DNA of 15,140 bases from Proteobacteria bacterium UBA1844 (GCA_002338615.1 DDIS01000052.1:2292-17431); one strand, 5' to 3'. Counted from the first letter of the stretch, positions 1 through 7,891 are shown. The notes: generated from the sequence alone by a model not told the origin. Numbers and translations are program-made.

Positions 1-519
1 TTCATGTCGTTCTTCGCCAAAGCCGCGGTCGAGGGGCTAAAAAGATTCCCGATCGTCAATGCTTCCGTCGAAGATGGCGATATCGTCTATCATAATTATT
101 TCGATATTGGTATTGCCGTTTCAACAGAACGCGGGCTCATGGTGCCGGTTATTCGTGATGTGGATCGCATGAGCTTCGCAGAATTCGAAAAGGAACTGGG
201 CGAAATTGCCGGACGCGCGCAGACCGGCAAGATCAGCATGGACGAGCTGACCGGGGGTACTTTCTCAATAACGAACGGCGGCATATTTGGTTCGATGATG
301 TCCACGCCGATCCTGAATCAGCCACAAAGCGCCATCCTTGGTATGCACGCGATCCAGCAACGGCCGATGGTGATCAACGGTGAGATTATTGTGCGGCCCA
401 TGATGTACCTGGCCATGACTTACGATCACCGCATCATCGATGGCAAGGATTCAGTGCAGTTTCTTGTCACCGTCAAAGCGCAACTCGAGGATCCGAGTCG
501 CTTGTTGTTGCAGCTATAG
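1..519 (+). CDS. sucB: Dihydrolipoyl succinyltransferase (2-oxoglutarate dehydrogenase E2), C-terminal part
   Basis: Partial gene: the frame is open from base 1 to the TAG at 517-519, leaving 172 residues of the C-terminal catalytic domain of a 2-oxoacid dehydrogenase E2. The lipoyl and E3-binding domains lie outside the window. The E2 signature DHRIIDG is visible near the end; its His (codon 427-429) and the following Asp (codon 439-441) are the catalytic pair known from this family. The stretch [20 protein letters not shown] is typical of the catalytic fold. The enzyme transfers the succinyl group from lipoamide to CoA in the cytoplasm. Assignment to SucB rather than the pyruvate or branched-chain E2 rests on the close match to the SucB C-terminus and on the following lpdA, which resembles the Lpd of 2-oxoglutarate dehydrogenase operons. 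The ATG at 4-6 is an internal Met, not the start. Confidence 0.93.
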   Translation, partial: FMSFFAKAAVEGLKRFPIVNASVEDGDIVYHNYFDIGIAVSTERGLMVPVIRDVDRMSFAEFEKELGEIAGRAQTGKISMDELTGGTFSITNGGIFGSMMSTPILNQPQSAILGMHAIQQRPMVINGEIIVRPMMYLAMTYDHRIIDGKDSVQFLVTVKAQLEDPSRLLLQL

Positions 520-532
520 GACGAATAAGTTA

Positions 533-1960
533 ATGAGCAAGAGTTACGACGTCGTCGTTATCGGTGCCGGACCCGCAGGTTACGTTGCTGCCATTCGCGC
601 CACCCAGTTGGGCATGAGTGTCGCCTGCATTGATGAATGGCAGAACAAGGACGGCACGAATGCGTTCGGCGGAACCTGCCTGAATGCGGGTTGTATTCCT
701 TCCAAGGTACTGCTCGAGTCCTCAGAACTTTTCCACCGCGCAGGTAATGAATTCAAGAAACACGGTATCAAAACCGGCAAGGTCGAGCTCGATCTTGAAG
801 CGATGCAAAAGCGTCGTGCCGGTATTGTGCGGCAGCTGACCAACGGCATCGCGGGTTTGTTCAAAGCAAACAAGGTGGAAGGACTGGTAGGACACGGCAA
901 ATTGCTCGCCGGCAAGCAGGTCGAATTCACACCGGTCGATGGTGAGCCACAGCTCCTGAACGCCGGCAGCGTCATTATTGCAACGGGTTCCACGCCGATC
1001 GAATTGCCGTTCGCGAAATTTGATGACAAGCACATCGTGGACTCCTGGAACGCGATCGAATTTTCCGAAGTGCCCAAACGACTTGGTATTATCGGTGCGG
1101 GTGTGATCGGCCTCGAACTCGGCAGCGTCTGGTCTCGTCTCGGCTCCGAAGTCATCATCATCGAGGCGATGCACGACTTCCTGTTTATGACGGACCGTGA
1201 AGTAGCTGCGGCCGCCGGCAAGGACTTCAGGAAACAGGGCCTTGATATTCGGCTTGGCGCCAAGTTGACCGGTGCCAAAGCAGGCAAGAAGGGCGTCACG
1301 GTTGAATACGAGGATGCGGGCATTCCAAAGACGCTGGAGGTGGACAAGCTGGTCGTTGCTGTCGGACGCCGACCATTCACGGACGGCTTGTTTGCCGATG
1401 ATGCCGGTATCGTGCTCGACGAGCGCGGCTTTATCAAAGTGGACGACGAATGCCGTACCCATGTCAAAGGTGTCTATGCCGTGGGCGACTGCGTACGTGG
1501 CCCGATGCTGGCACACAAAGGCTCGGAAGAAGGCGTGATGGTAGCGGACCTGATTGCAGGTCACGTGGCCGAGGTTAACTACGATGTCATTCCGTCAGTG
1601 ATCTACACGGCCCCCGAGATCGCCTGGGTGGGTAAAACCGAACAGGAAGTGAAGGAAAGTGGCCGCGAATACAAGACCGGTTCGTTTCCGTTCGCCGCCA
1701 GCGGACGTGCCAAAGCGATGGAACAGACCACCGGTATGGTCAAGATTGTGTCAGCCGTCGATGACGATGAGGTCCTCGGTGTTCACATCGTCGGCCCGAT
1801 GGCGGGCGAGTTGATCGCGGAGGCAGTGCTTGCGATGGAGTTTGCGGCCAGCACGGAAGACATCCAGCGCACGATTCACGCCCATCCGACCCTTGCCGAG
1901 GCGATGCACGAAGCGGCGCTAGCCGTTGATAACAAGGCGCTGAATTACCCGAACAAGTAG
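533..1960 (+). CDS. lpdA: Dihydrolipoyl dehydrogenase (E3)
   Basis: Complete 475-residue flavoprotein that reoxidises dihydrolipoamide on E2 and passes electrons to NAD+. Visible parts: an N-terminal FAD Rossmann motif GAGPAGYVAA (11-20); the redox disulfide motif GGTCLNAGCIPSK with Cys49 and Cys54; an NAD-binding motif GAGVIGLELGS at about 184-195; a second FAD motif ending in YAVGDC at about 320; and the C-terminal dimerisation domain with HAHPTLAE, giving the catalytic base His451 and its partner Glu456. The extra loop before the first Cys (NKDGTNAFGG) is usual in proteobacterial Lpd of 2-oxoglutarate dehydrogenase. The ATG at 533 is chosen because the FAD motif follows at the normal distance and AGGACG overlaps the sucB stop about 11 bases upstream. 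The frame stays open back to 440, but that extension overlaps sucB and has no family support. The gap to sucB is 13 bases, so the two are co-transcribed. Confidence 0.96.
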   Translation: MSKSYDVVVIGAGPAGYVAAIRATQLGMSVACIDEWQNKDGTNAFGGTCLNAGCIPSKVLLESSELFHRAGNEFKKHGIKTGKVELDLEAMQKRRAGIVRQLTNGIAGLFKANKVEGLVGHGKLLAGKQVEFTPVDGEPQLLNAGSVIIATGSTPIELPFAKFDDKHIVDSWNAIEFSEVPKRLGIIGAGVIGLELGSVWSRLGSEVIIIEAMHDFLFMTDREVAAAAGKDFRKQGLDIRLGAKLTGAKAGKKGVTVEYEDAGIPKTLEVDKLVVAVGRRPFTDGLFADDAGIVLDERGFIKVDDECRTHVKGVYAVGDCVRGPMLAHKGSEEGVMVADLIAGHVAEVNYDVIPSVIYTAPEIAWVGKTEQEVKESGREYKTGSFPFAASGRAKAMEQTTGMVKIVSAVDDDEVLGVHIVGPMAGELIAEAVLAMEFAASTEDIQRTIHAHPTLAEAMHEAALAVDNKALNYPNK

Positions 1961-1995
1961 AAGCGGATTCCGGCCGTGAATTTTTCCGGCGCCGG

Positions 1996-2019
1996 ATCGC
2001 GCCAGGATGGCGCTCCTAC
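1996..2019 (-). repeat. REP-like palindromic element, inverted copy
   Basis: Read on the - strand this 24-base element begins GTAGGAGC and continues into a perfect 6-base-pair stem (1999-2004 with 2008-2013) with a 3-base loop, ending GCGAT. A GTAG head followed by a palindrome is the classic layout of repetitive extragenic palindromes (REPs). It lies 35 bases after the lpdA stop, in the gap between convergent genes, the usual REP position. It could help end transcription or protect mRNA 3' ends. I infer REP identity from shape and from the second copy at 2084-2107; genome-wide copy number is unknown. Confidence 0.7.
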
Positions 2020-2083
2020 GGCAGCATATTTCGGGCACCGTGAACGCCGCATTGTGTGGATGCGCTATGCGGACGCATTAATC

Positions 2084-2107
2084 GTAGGAGCGGCGTCGCG
2101 CCGCGAT
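2084..2107 (+). repeat. REP-like palindromic element, direct copy
   Basis: This 24-base element begins GTAGGAGC, has a perfect 6-base-pair stem GCGGCG/CGCCGC (2090-2095 with 2099-2104) around a 3-base loop, and ends GCGAT. It shares head and tail with the element at 1996-2019 but lies in the opposite orientation, 64 bases away. The stems differ at two base pairs, and in both copies the partner base has changed too, so pairing is kept. Two REPs in inverted orientation form a bacterial interspersed mosaic element (BIME). No REP-associated tyrosine transposase gene is present in the window. Confidence 0.72.
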
Positions 2108-2143
2108 CCGAAGCTTCCGACCCGCGGTAAGCTGCAAATTTCG

Positions 2144-3622
2144 CTAATCGAGTTTCTTTTGCCAGAAGTCCGCGTTCCTGATACCCAGATTTTCCGGATC
2201 GAAGGTGTAGTCTGTCACGCCCGCCTTGCGCTGCGCCTCGTAGTCCTTGAGTGCCGCCATGGCAGGCCTGGCCATGAAGAAAATTATCAGGATGCCGACG
2301 ATATTCAACCAGGCCATGAGGCCAACTCCGATGTCCCCCAGGTCCCATGCGAGGCTGGCTGTTCGAATCGTGCCATAGAACACGGATATCATCAGCGCGA
2401 TTTTCAGCATCAATAGCTCGTAAGGAATGCGGAAGGTGCGGCGTATGTAGGCGAGGTTTGTTTCAGCGATGTAGTAGTACGCAAGCAGGGTGGTAAATGC
2501 GAAGAAAAACAACGCGACAGCGACGAATACCTTGCCGAATCCTCCGACTTCACTTTCGAGGGCGAGCTGTGTAAACGCCGGGCTGTCGATGATGGTTTCA
2601 AGTGGCAGGTTTTGCACCAGCAGGGCTCCGGAATCCGGAATCACATTGTAGGCGCCCGTGATGAGGATCATGAACGCGGTCGCCGAGCAGACGAACAGCG
2701 TGTCGATGTAAACCGAGAACGCCTGTACGAGTCCCTGCTGCGCCGGATGATCAACTTCCGCGGCGGCGGCAGCGTGAGGGCCGGTGCCCTGACCCGCCTC
2801 GTTGGAATAAACACCCCGCTTAACTCCCCAGCCAATCGCAGCACCAACGCCGGCCATCGGGGTAAATGCATCTTTGAAAATCATTGCTATGACACCGGGC
2901 AGGTCGCCGATATTCATGATAATGATCACGATAGCCATCAGGATATAGGCGAGCGCCATGAACGGTACGACGACCTGGGTAAAGCGCGCAATGCGTCGCA
3001 CGCCGCCGAAAATAATGATGCCGAGCAATGTCACTACCATCGCCGCGGTTATCAACTTGGTCATGCTGAAGATACCGAGAAAGGATTCGATGCGCGTCTC
3101 GCCGCCGAACGCGAGCTCCGCGGCGTTGCCAATACTGTTCGACTGCACACCGGGTAACAGCAGGCCCGTTGCAATGATGGTCGAAATGGCAAATATCCAC
3201 GCGTACCATTTCTGGCCCATGGCTTTTTCAATGTAATAGGCCGGTCCGCCGCGATACTGGCCTTCATCCACCTCTTTGTAGATCTGACCGAGCGTTGATT
3301 CGACATAAGCTGTGGACGCACCGAAGAACGCGACCACCCACATCCAGAACACGGCACCCGGCCCGCCGAAACCGATGGCAGCAGCAACACCCGCAATATT
3401 GCCGGTGCCGACCCGGCCCGAGAGAGATACGGCGAGCGCCTGGAATGAGGAAATGCCTTTCTTCGATGATCTACCGCTGAACAACAGGTGAATCATTTCG
3501 CGAAATAGCCGGAGTTGGACGAAGCGCGTGAGGATGGAGAAAAACAATCCTGCGCCGAGGCAGAGATAGACCAGCGCGCTACTCCAGACGTAGTCATTGA
3601 TGCTTGATACGATTTCCTGCAT
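2144..3622 (-). CDS. Sodium:alanine/glycine symporter, AGCS family
   Basis: A 492-residue inner-membrane protein with about ten hydrophobic segments spread from residue 15 to 450, the normal size and shape for the alanine/glycine:cation symporter family (AlsT/DagA-like). Family signatures are clear: GRVGTGNIAG at 69-78, PGAVFWMWVVAFFGAS at about 88-103, and the highly conserved GVKRGVYSNEAGQGTGPHAA at 266-285 in the transport core. Such proteins import alanine, glycine or similar small amino acids with Na+ (or H+); the exact substrate cannot be told from sequence. The ATG at 3622 is supported by a purine-rich ribosome site (GGGGGAA on the - strand, 3626-3632) four bases upstream of the start codon. 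The gene follows relA on the same strand after 49 bases, so read-through from relA is plausible. It converges on lpdA across the REP-like pair. Confidence 0.93.
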   Translation of the reverse strand: MQEIVSSINDYVWSSALVYLCLGAGLFFSILTRFVQLRLFREMIHLLFSGRSSKKGISSFQALAVSLSGRVGTGNIAGVAAAIGFGGPGAVFWMWVVAFFGASTAYVESTLGQIYKEVDEGQYRGGPAYYIEKAMGQKWYAWIFAISTIIATGLLLPGVQSNSIGNAAELAFGGETRIESFLGIFSMTKLITAAMVVTLLGIIIFGGVRRIARFTQVVVPFMALAYILMAIVIIIMNIGDLPGVIAMIFKDAFTPMAGVGAAIGWGVKRGVYSNEAGQGTGPHAAAAAEVDHPAQQGLVQAFSVYIDTLFVCSATAFMILITGAYNVIPDSGALLVQNLPLETIIDSPAFTQLALESEVGGFGKVFVAVALFFFAFTTLLAYYYIAETNLAYIRRTFRIPYELLMLKIALMISVFYGTIRTASLAWDLGDIGVGLMAWLNIVGILIIFFMARPAMAALKDYEAQRKAGVTDYTFDPENLGIRNADFWQKKLD

Positions 3623-3671
3623 GCGTTCCCCCGATTTTGGCCCTGCCAGCCGCTAAAGGTGAGGGATAGTA

Positions 3672-5816
3672 CTACGAGCGCCGCTCCACCGATACGACGT
3701 TACCCACTTGCTCAATTCGTGCGATCGCACTACTCAGAGCGGGCAGATCCGCAATCTCGATGCGGAATCGCATCACGACCTGCATGTTCTCCTTATCCGT
3801 ATGGCTTTTCAGATCGACGATATTCGCGTTTTCATCAGCCAGCACCAGTGTGATATCGCGAATCAATCCACTTCGATCAAACGCGCGTACGCGTAAATCG
3901 ACCGGGTAACTGGCGGAATCCGACTTGCCCCAGTCAACTTCGATAACGCGTTCGCGATGCCGTCTGCGCAAGCCCAGGTAATTGCCACAGTCCTGCCGGT
4001 GGATCGTGACGCCGCGTCCCTGCGTGATGTAGCCCGCAATGCGCTCTGGTGGCACCGGGCGACAACACCGCGCGAAGTTGCACAGCAGGTCGCCGACGCC
4101 ACGCACCGAGATACCGTCGGGTTTGTTCTCCGTTGGCTTATTGCGTCGTGGACGACTGGTTTGCGGTGCATCGGTACCGCGCAGCTGCTGCACGGCTGTT
4201 GCTATTGCCGCTGCCGTCAGTTCACTCGAACCAAGTAACACGCATAGGGACTCCGTGTCTTTTTGCCTGAGGTGCTTGGCAATGCTGTCCGTCGGCAGGT
4301 CACGAACATTCAGTCGTGAGAGTTCACGCTCAAGAATTTCCCGTCCCTGCTTGAGGTGCTGGTCACGATCCAGGTGCCGGAACCAGTTTCGCACCTTGGC
4401 CCGCGAGCGGTTGCTGGCCAGGTAGCCGAGTCGCCGACTCAGCCAGTCGCGGCTCGGTTGCGGCCGGCTGCCGGTTATGATCTCAACCTGGTCCCCGTTC
4501 TCTATTTTGGTCGTTAAAGTAACCATGCGACCATTGATCTTTGCACCACGACAGCGATGACCCACATCCGTGTGCACGTGATAAGCGAAATCAAGCGGCG
4601 TTGCGCCGCGCGGTAACTCAACTACGTCGCCTTTGGGACTGAGGGCATAAACGCGGTCCTCGAAAACCTCATCACGCAGTTGTTCGAGCAGCTCGCCCGA
4701 GTCGCTGCCAGGCTCAAGCAGTTGCCTCAGGAAGCGAATCTTGCGATCGAACGCCGCCGGGCTGCCGCCACCTTCCTTATAACGCCAGTGGGCTGCTACG
4801 CCAAGTTCTGCCTGCCGATGCATGGCATGGGAACGAATCTGTACTTCGAGTGTTCTGCCTTTTGGACCAATCACCGCCGTATGCAGAGAGCGGTAGTCAT
4901 TTTCCTTGGGGTTCGCGATGTAATCGTCGAACTCACCCGGCAGGTACGACCAGAGGTGATGCACGACGCCGAGTGCCGCGTAGCAGTCGGTGACATTATC
5001 GACCAGCACGCGCACGCCACGGATATCGTGCAGGGTATCGAGGCCACGATCCTTCTGCTGCATCTTGCGCCAGATGCTGTAGATGTGTTTTGGTCGCCCC
5101 GAAATCTCGCTCCGAATACCGGCATTCTCGAGTTCCAGCTGCAGGCTGGTTTTGACCTGTTCGATAAATGCCTCGCGCTCCGCCCGCTTTTCCTGCAGTG
5201 CCGCTGCGATCGACGCATAGGTATCGGGCTCCAGGTAGCGGAAGGCAAGGTCTTCGAGCTCCCACTTGAGTTGCCAGACGCCAAGTCGATTGGCGAGTGG
5301 CGCATAAATTTCGCGTGTCGCAATAGCAAGTGCACGTTGCTTCGCGCGTGTTGTATTTTTGGCGCTACGCAGTCGATACAGTTGCTCCGCGATGCGCGCA
5401 AGCACGACGCGCACATCCGAGACAATGGCGAGCAGCATTTTGCGCAGCGCCTCCGACTGCTGGACAGCGAGCGCTTCCCCGGGTTGCCAGTCCGCGGCGA
5501 GTTCGAACCGGCTCAGTTGCGATAATTCATGTGAAATATAATAAATGTCAGATAATTGATTGTTATTAAACGATTTTTCATTAATGATCTGTTCCCGTAG
5601 CAATGGGCACAATCGCACGGCCTGGACCACATCGGCGGGCAGACCAAGGGACGCAACAATCACGGCGATCGATTCGCCCTCGTCGATCAGTGCCTCTTTT
5701 TCGCCGGACGCGGGCAATGCCGCAAGCAAACGCGAGACCCGGTCGGTGAGTTCGTCAGCCACCGGGTAAGCTGGCACTTTGTCGTGTTCGGTGACCGGCA
5801 CGCTGCATCGATACAA
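3672..5816 (-). CDS. relA: (p)ppGpp synthetase RelA, synthetase-only type
   Basis: A 714-residue member of the RelA/SpoT family, a ribosome-associated enzyme that moves pyrophosphate from ATP to GDP or GTP when uncharged tRNA is present. Domain order: an N-terminal pseudo-hydrolase (about 40-190) in which the metal-binding His-Asp is replaced by Cys70-Pro71, so hydrolase activity is not expected; the synthetase (about 220-335) with Asp264 and Glu324 matching the known catalytic Asp275 and Glu335 of E. coli RelA; the EFDD motif at 295-298, the acidic EXDD signature of monofunctional RelA; a TGS domain beginning RVYALSPKGDVVELP; a zinc-finger region with Cys584-Cys585; and a C-terminal ACT domain. 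The start is uncertain: the frame opens just after an in-frame TAA, with TTG at 5816 or GTG at 5801 and no strong ribosome site for either. The E. coli protein is slightly longer (744 residues). Codons for about residues 76-99 are unusually AT-rich. Confidence 0.94.
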   Translation of the reverse strand: MYRCSVPVTEHDKVPAYPVADELTDRVSRLLAALPASGEKEALIDEGESIAVIVASLGLPADVVQAVRLCPLLREQIINEKSFNNNQLSDIYYISHELSQLSRFELAADWQPGEALAVQQSEALRKMLLAIVSDVRVVLARIAEQLYRLRSAKNTTRAKQRALAIATREIYAPLANRLGVWQLKWELEDLAFRYLEPDTYASIAAALQEKRAEREAFIEQVKTSLQLELENAGIRSEISGRPKHIYSIWRKMQQKDRGLDTLHDIRGVRVLVDNVTDCYAALGVVHHLWSYLPGEFDDYIANPKENDYRSLHTAVIGPKGRTLEVQIRSHAMHRQAELGVAAHWRYKEGGGSPAAFDRKIRFLRQLLEPGSDSGELLEQLRDEVFEDRVYALSPKGDVVELPRGATPLDFAYHVHTDVGHRCRGAKINGRMVTLTTKIENGDQVEIITGSRPQPSRDWLSRRLGYLASNRSRAKVRNWFRHLDRDQHLKQGREILERELSRLNVRDLPTDSIAKHLRQKDTESLCVLLGSSELTAAAIATAVQQLRGTDAPQTSRPRRNKPTENKPDGISVRGVGDLLCNFARCCRPVPPERIAGYITQGRGVTIHRQDCGNYLGLRRRHRERVIEVDWGKSDSASYPVDLRVRAFDRSGLIRDITLVLADENANIVDLKSHTDKENMQVVMRFRIEIADLPALSSAIARIEQVGNVVSVERRS

Positions 5817-5982
5817 CTCTTAGCCTGCAATTCGAATAACCGTTATCATACGCGCAGTTCCGCGCTGCGTGCTCAGGCAGGAACAGGGCAGGCTTGGCGC
5901 ACAAAGCTTCATTTCGAAACTACACACCGGGACCGTTTCGCGGGTCGGTTATCCAACTAAATTTCGCTTTTGGCGGGGGAGC
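5817..5982. promoter_or_regulatory. Divergent intergenic region between relA and yebC
   Basis: These 166 bases separate two divergently transcribed genes and must hold, or lie next to, promoters for both. The only element I can point to is an AT-rich spot near 5844-5850 that reads TATCAT on + and TATGAT on -, each a plausible -10 box. Neither has a convincing -35 box at the usual distance, so exact start points are not assigned. The frame upstream of yebC is open back to 5869, but the extra residues do not resemble the family. Confidence 0.4.
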
Positions 5983-6726
5983 ATGGCAGGACATAGCAAG
6001 TGGGCGAATATTCAGCATCGCAAGGGCGCACAGGACAAAAAGCGCGGCAAGCTGTTTACGAAGCTGATTCGTGAAATCACGGTCGCTGCGAAAATGGGCG
6101 GCGGCGACCTGGAGTCCAACCCGCGACTGCGGCTTGCGGTGGACAAAGCCAAGGCGCAAAGCATGCCCAAAGACAATATCGAGCGCGCGATCAAACGCGG
6201 CTCGGGGAACCTGGATGGTTCGGATTACCAGGAAATGCGTTATGAAGGCTATGGGCCGGGCGGTACGGCAGTTATGGTCGATTGCCTGACGGACAACAAG
6301 AACCGCACGGTTGCCGATGTTCGTCACGCATTTGCCAAGTTTGGTGGCAACCTCGGTGCGGCGGGCTCGGTCAACTACCTGTTCAACCAGGTGGGCCAGT
6401 TGTTTTACCCGGCGGCAGCGAATGAGGAAGCTGTCATGGAAGCAGCGATCGAGGCAGGCGCCGAGGATGTTGTGGTGGATACGGACGGTTCGATCGAAGT
6501 ATTGACGGATCCGGCTGATTTCGAATCCGTCAGAAATGCAATGATCGAAGCAGGACATAAACCCGAGGAATCGCAAATTACGATGCGTGCCTCGACCAAC
6601 TCGACCCTGGGAATCGCGGAGGCCGGCTCAATGGTCAAAATGCTCGAAATGCTGGAAGACCTCGACGATGTTCAGGACGTCTATTCGAACGCCGATATTT
6701 CCGACGATATCCTTGCCGAGCTGTGA
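5983..6726 (+). CDS. yebC: YebC/PmpR family transcriptional regulator
   Basis: A 247-residue cytoplasmic protein of the YebC family. The start [20 protein letters not shown] is the canonical family N-terminus, followed by the conserved block [19 protein letters not shown] and later the YEGYGPGG motif. The ATG at 5983 fits both this and a strong ribosome site GGGGGAG about two bases upstream of the start codon. Length matches the family norm of about 245-250. Family members act as DNA-binding regulators (PmpR in Pseudomonas quorum sensing), and recent work also links YebC-type proteins to relieving ribosome stalling at proline stretches; the role here cannot be decided from sequence. It is the first gene of the long + strand run, and its position just before ruvC is conserved across many gammaproteobacteria. 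The gap to ruvC is 19 bases. Confidence 0.95.
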   Translation: MAGHSKWANIQHRKGAQDKKRGKLFTKLIREITVAAKMGGGDLESNPRLRLAVDKAKAQSMPKDNIERAIKRGSGNLDGSDYQEMRYEGYGPGGTAVMVDCLTDNKNRTVADVRHAFAKFGGNLGAAGSVNYLFNQVGQLFYPAAANEEAVMEAAIEAGAEDVVVDTDGSIEVLTDPADFESVRNAMIEAGHKPEESQITMRASTNSTLGIAEAGSMVKMLEMLEDLDDVQDVYSNADISDDILAEL

Positions 6727-6745
6727 TGACGTCGCTGGAGCTGAA

Positions 6746-7279
6746 TTGAGACATACTGATTGTTTGCCTGTTCGCACGCGCATCCTGGGAATAGATCCCG
6801 GCTCGCGACTGACCGGATTCGGCGTGCTGGATTTTACGGGCGGCAGTGCGGCTTATGTGGCCAGTGGTACGGTGCGCAGTCAACAGGGCGACTTTCCAAG
6901 CCGCTTGCGGCAGATTTTCGAGTCGATGGCGGTCGTTGTTGAGGACTACCAGCCGGATATCGTTGCGATCGAGTCGATTTTCATGCACAAGAATGCGGCC
7001 AGCGCATTGAAACTTGGTCAGGCTCGTTCGGCAGCCTTGTGTGCCACGTTCGCTCGCAATATTGAGGTACATGAGTACGCCCCGCGTGAGATCAAGCTGG
7101 CGGTGGTTGGCACGGGATCGGCCAGCAAGGAGCAGGTGCAGCACATGGTGAGCTCAATCCTCGGCCTTGCGGCGCTGCCGTCGGCCGACGCCTCGGATGC
7201 ACTTGCCGCAGCACTGTGTCACGGCCACCAGCGCCGCCTCCGGCAGCAACTGGGCCAGCACCTGACCCTCGCGGGCTAG
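6746..7279 (+). CDS. ruvC: Holliday junction endonuclease RuvC
   Basis: A 177-residue nuclease that cuts Holliday junctions symmetrically as a dimer, working with RuvAB. The four acidic metal ligands are all present: Asp17 in ILGIDPGS, Glu76 in IVAIESIF, and Asp148 and Asp151 near the C-terminus. They sit exactly ten residues later than E. coli Asp7, Glu66, Asp138 and Asp141, so the catalytic core is intact and the N-terminus is slightly longer. No ATG lies before the ILGIDPGS motif. I choose TTG at 6746 because GGAG at 6737-6740 sits five bases upstream. A second TTG at 6764 would give a protein nearer E. coli length (173) but has no comparable ribosome site. The frame remains open upstream into yebC, which is not coding in this frame. 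Confidence 0.94.
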   Translation: MRHTDCLPVRTRILGIDPGSRLTGFGVLDFTGGSAAYVASGTVRSQQGDFPSRLRQIFESMAVVVEDYQPDIVAIESIFMHKNAASALKLGQARSAALCATFARNIEVHEYAPREIKLAVVGTGSASKEQVQHMVSSILGLAALPSADASDALAAALCHGHQRRLRQQLGQHLTLAG

Positions 7280-7301
7280 CCAGGGCCCGAGGTAAGCATT
7301 G

Positions 7302-7886
7302 ATGATAGGTTCATTGCGCGGCACATTGACGCTCAAACAAGCACCCCATGTAGTCATCGAATGCAACGGCGTCGGTTATGACGTGGAAACGCCGATGTCG
7401 ACATTTTTCGAACTGCCGGCCATCGGTAGTGAAATAGTGCTGACGACCCACCTGCTGGTACGCGAGGATGCGCAAATCCTGTACGGCTTTGCTACCGAGC
7501 TGGAGCGCCGCCTGTTTCGTTCGGTACTCAGGGTGCGCGGCATCGGCGCGAAGATTGCCCTCGCCATTCTGTCCGCGATGAGTGTGCAGGACTTCAATCG
7601 CTGCATCGAATATGAGGATGCGGCGGCGCTCTCACGGATCCCGGGTATCGGCAAGAAAACAGCGGAACGGCTGATCGTCGAAATGCGGGACCGGATCGAC
7701 AGGACGACTGGTCCCGGTGCGGGGAGGGCATCTGTTGTGCAGGGGCCAACGGCAGAAGCCGTCGATGCTCTGGTGGCACTTGGCTACAAGCCGGCCGAGG
7801 TGAACAGGTTGATTGCGAAACTGGACGTCGATGGCCAATCTGCCGAAGACATTATTCGCCTCGCTCTTCGTCAGTCGGTAGGCTGA
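7302..7886 (+). CDS. ruvA: Holliday junction branch-migration protein RuvA
   Basis: A 194-residue DNA-binding protein that forms a tetramer on Holliday junctions and recruits the RuvB motor. The N-terminal OB-fold domain begins MIGSLRGTL, near the family standard. The acidic pin residues Glu55 and Asp56 (in VREDAQ) are at the same numbers as in E. coli. Two helix-hairpin-helix motifs follow: [14 protein letters not shown] and [15 protein letters not shown]. The C-terminal domain that contacts RuvB is recognisable from [13 protein letters not shown] to the end. It is slightly shorter than E. coli RuvA (203), mainly in the linker before domain III. A TTG three bases earlier (7299) is in frame, but ATG at 7302 gives the canonical N-terminus; GAGG at 7289-7292 is the likely ribosome site. 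The gap to ruvC is 22 bases and to ruvB 5. Confidence 0.96.
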   Translation: MIGSLRGTLTLKQAPHVVIECNGVGYDVETPMSTFFELPAIGSEIVLTTHLLVREDAQILYGFATELERRLFRSVLRVRGIGAKIALAILSAMSVQDFNRCIEYEDAAALSRIPGIGKKTAERLIVEMRDRIDRTTGPGAGRASVVQGPTAEAVDALVALGYKPAEVNRLIAKLDVDGQSAEDIIRLALRQSVG

Positions 7887-7891
7887 TTGTT

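Noticed and set aside
580..1564. Two long - strand open frames (295 and 280 codons) opposite lpdA
   Set aside because: Both overlap a complete, motif-rich lpdA, overlap each other, and have no domain or ribosome site support.
1969..1996. Possible intrinsic terminator right after lpdA (TCCGGC with GCCGGA)
   Set aside because: The loop is 16 bases, no T-run follows the stem, and it competes with the better REP-like hairpin at 1996-2019.
1976..2416. 146-codon + strand open frame across the lpdA-symporter gap
   Set aside because: It runs through both REP-like hairpins and into the opposite-strand symporter, and the protein is low-complexity with no family likeness.
2612..3157. 181-codon + strand open frame opposite the symporter
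   Set aside because: His/Arg-rich shadow translation of a conserved membrane protein gene; no independent support.
4680..5525. 281-codon open frame on the + strand within relA
   Set aside because: It lies wholly opposite a strongly supported relA, shows no recognisable domain, and is explained by GC-rich codon structure.
5869..5982. N-terminal extension of yebC
   Set aside because: The ATG at 5983 has a strong ribosome site and gives the canonical family N-terminus; upstream residues are not family-like.
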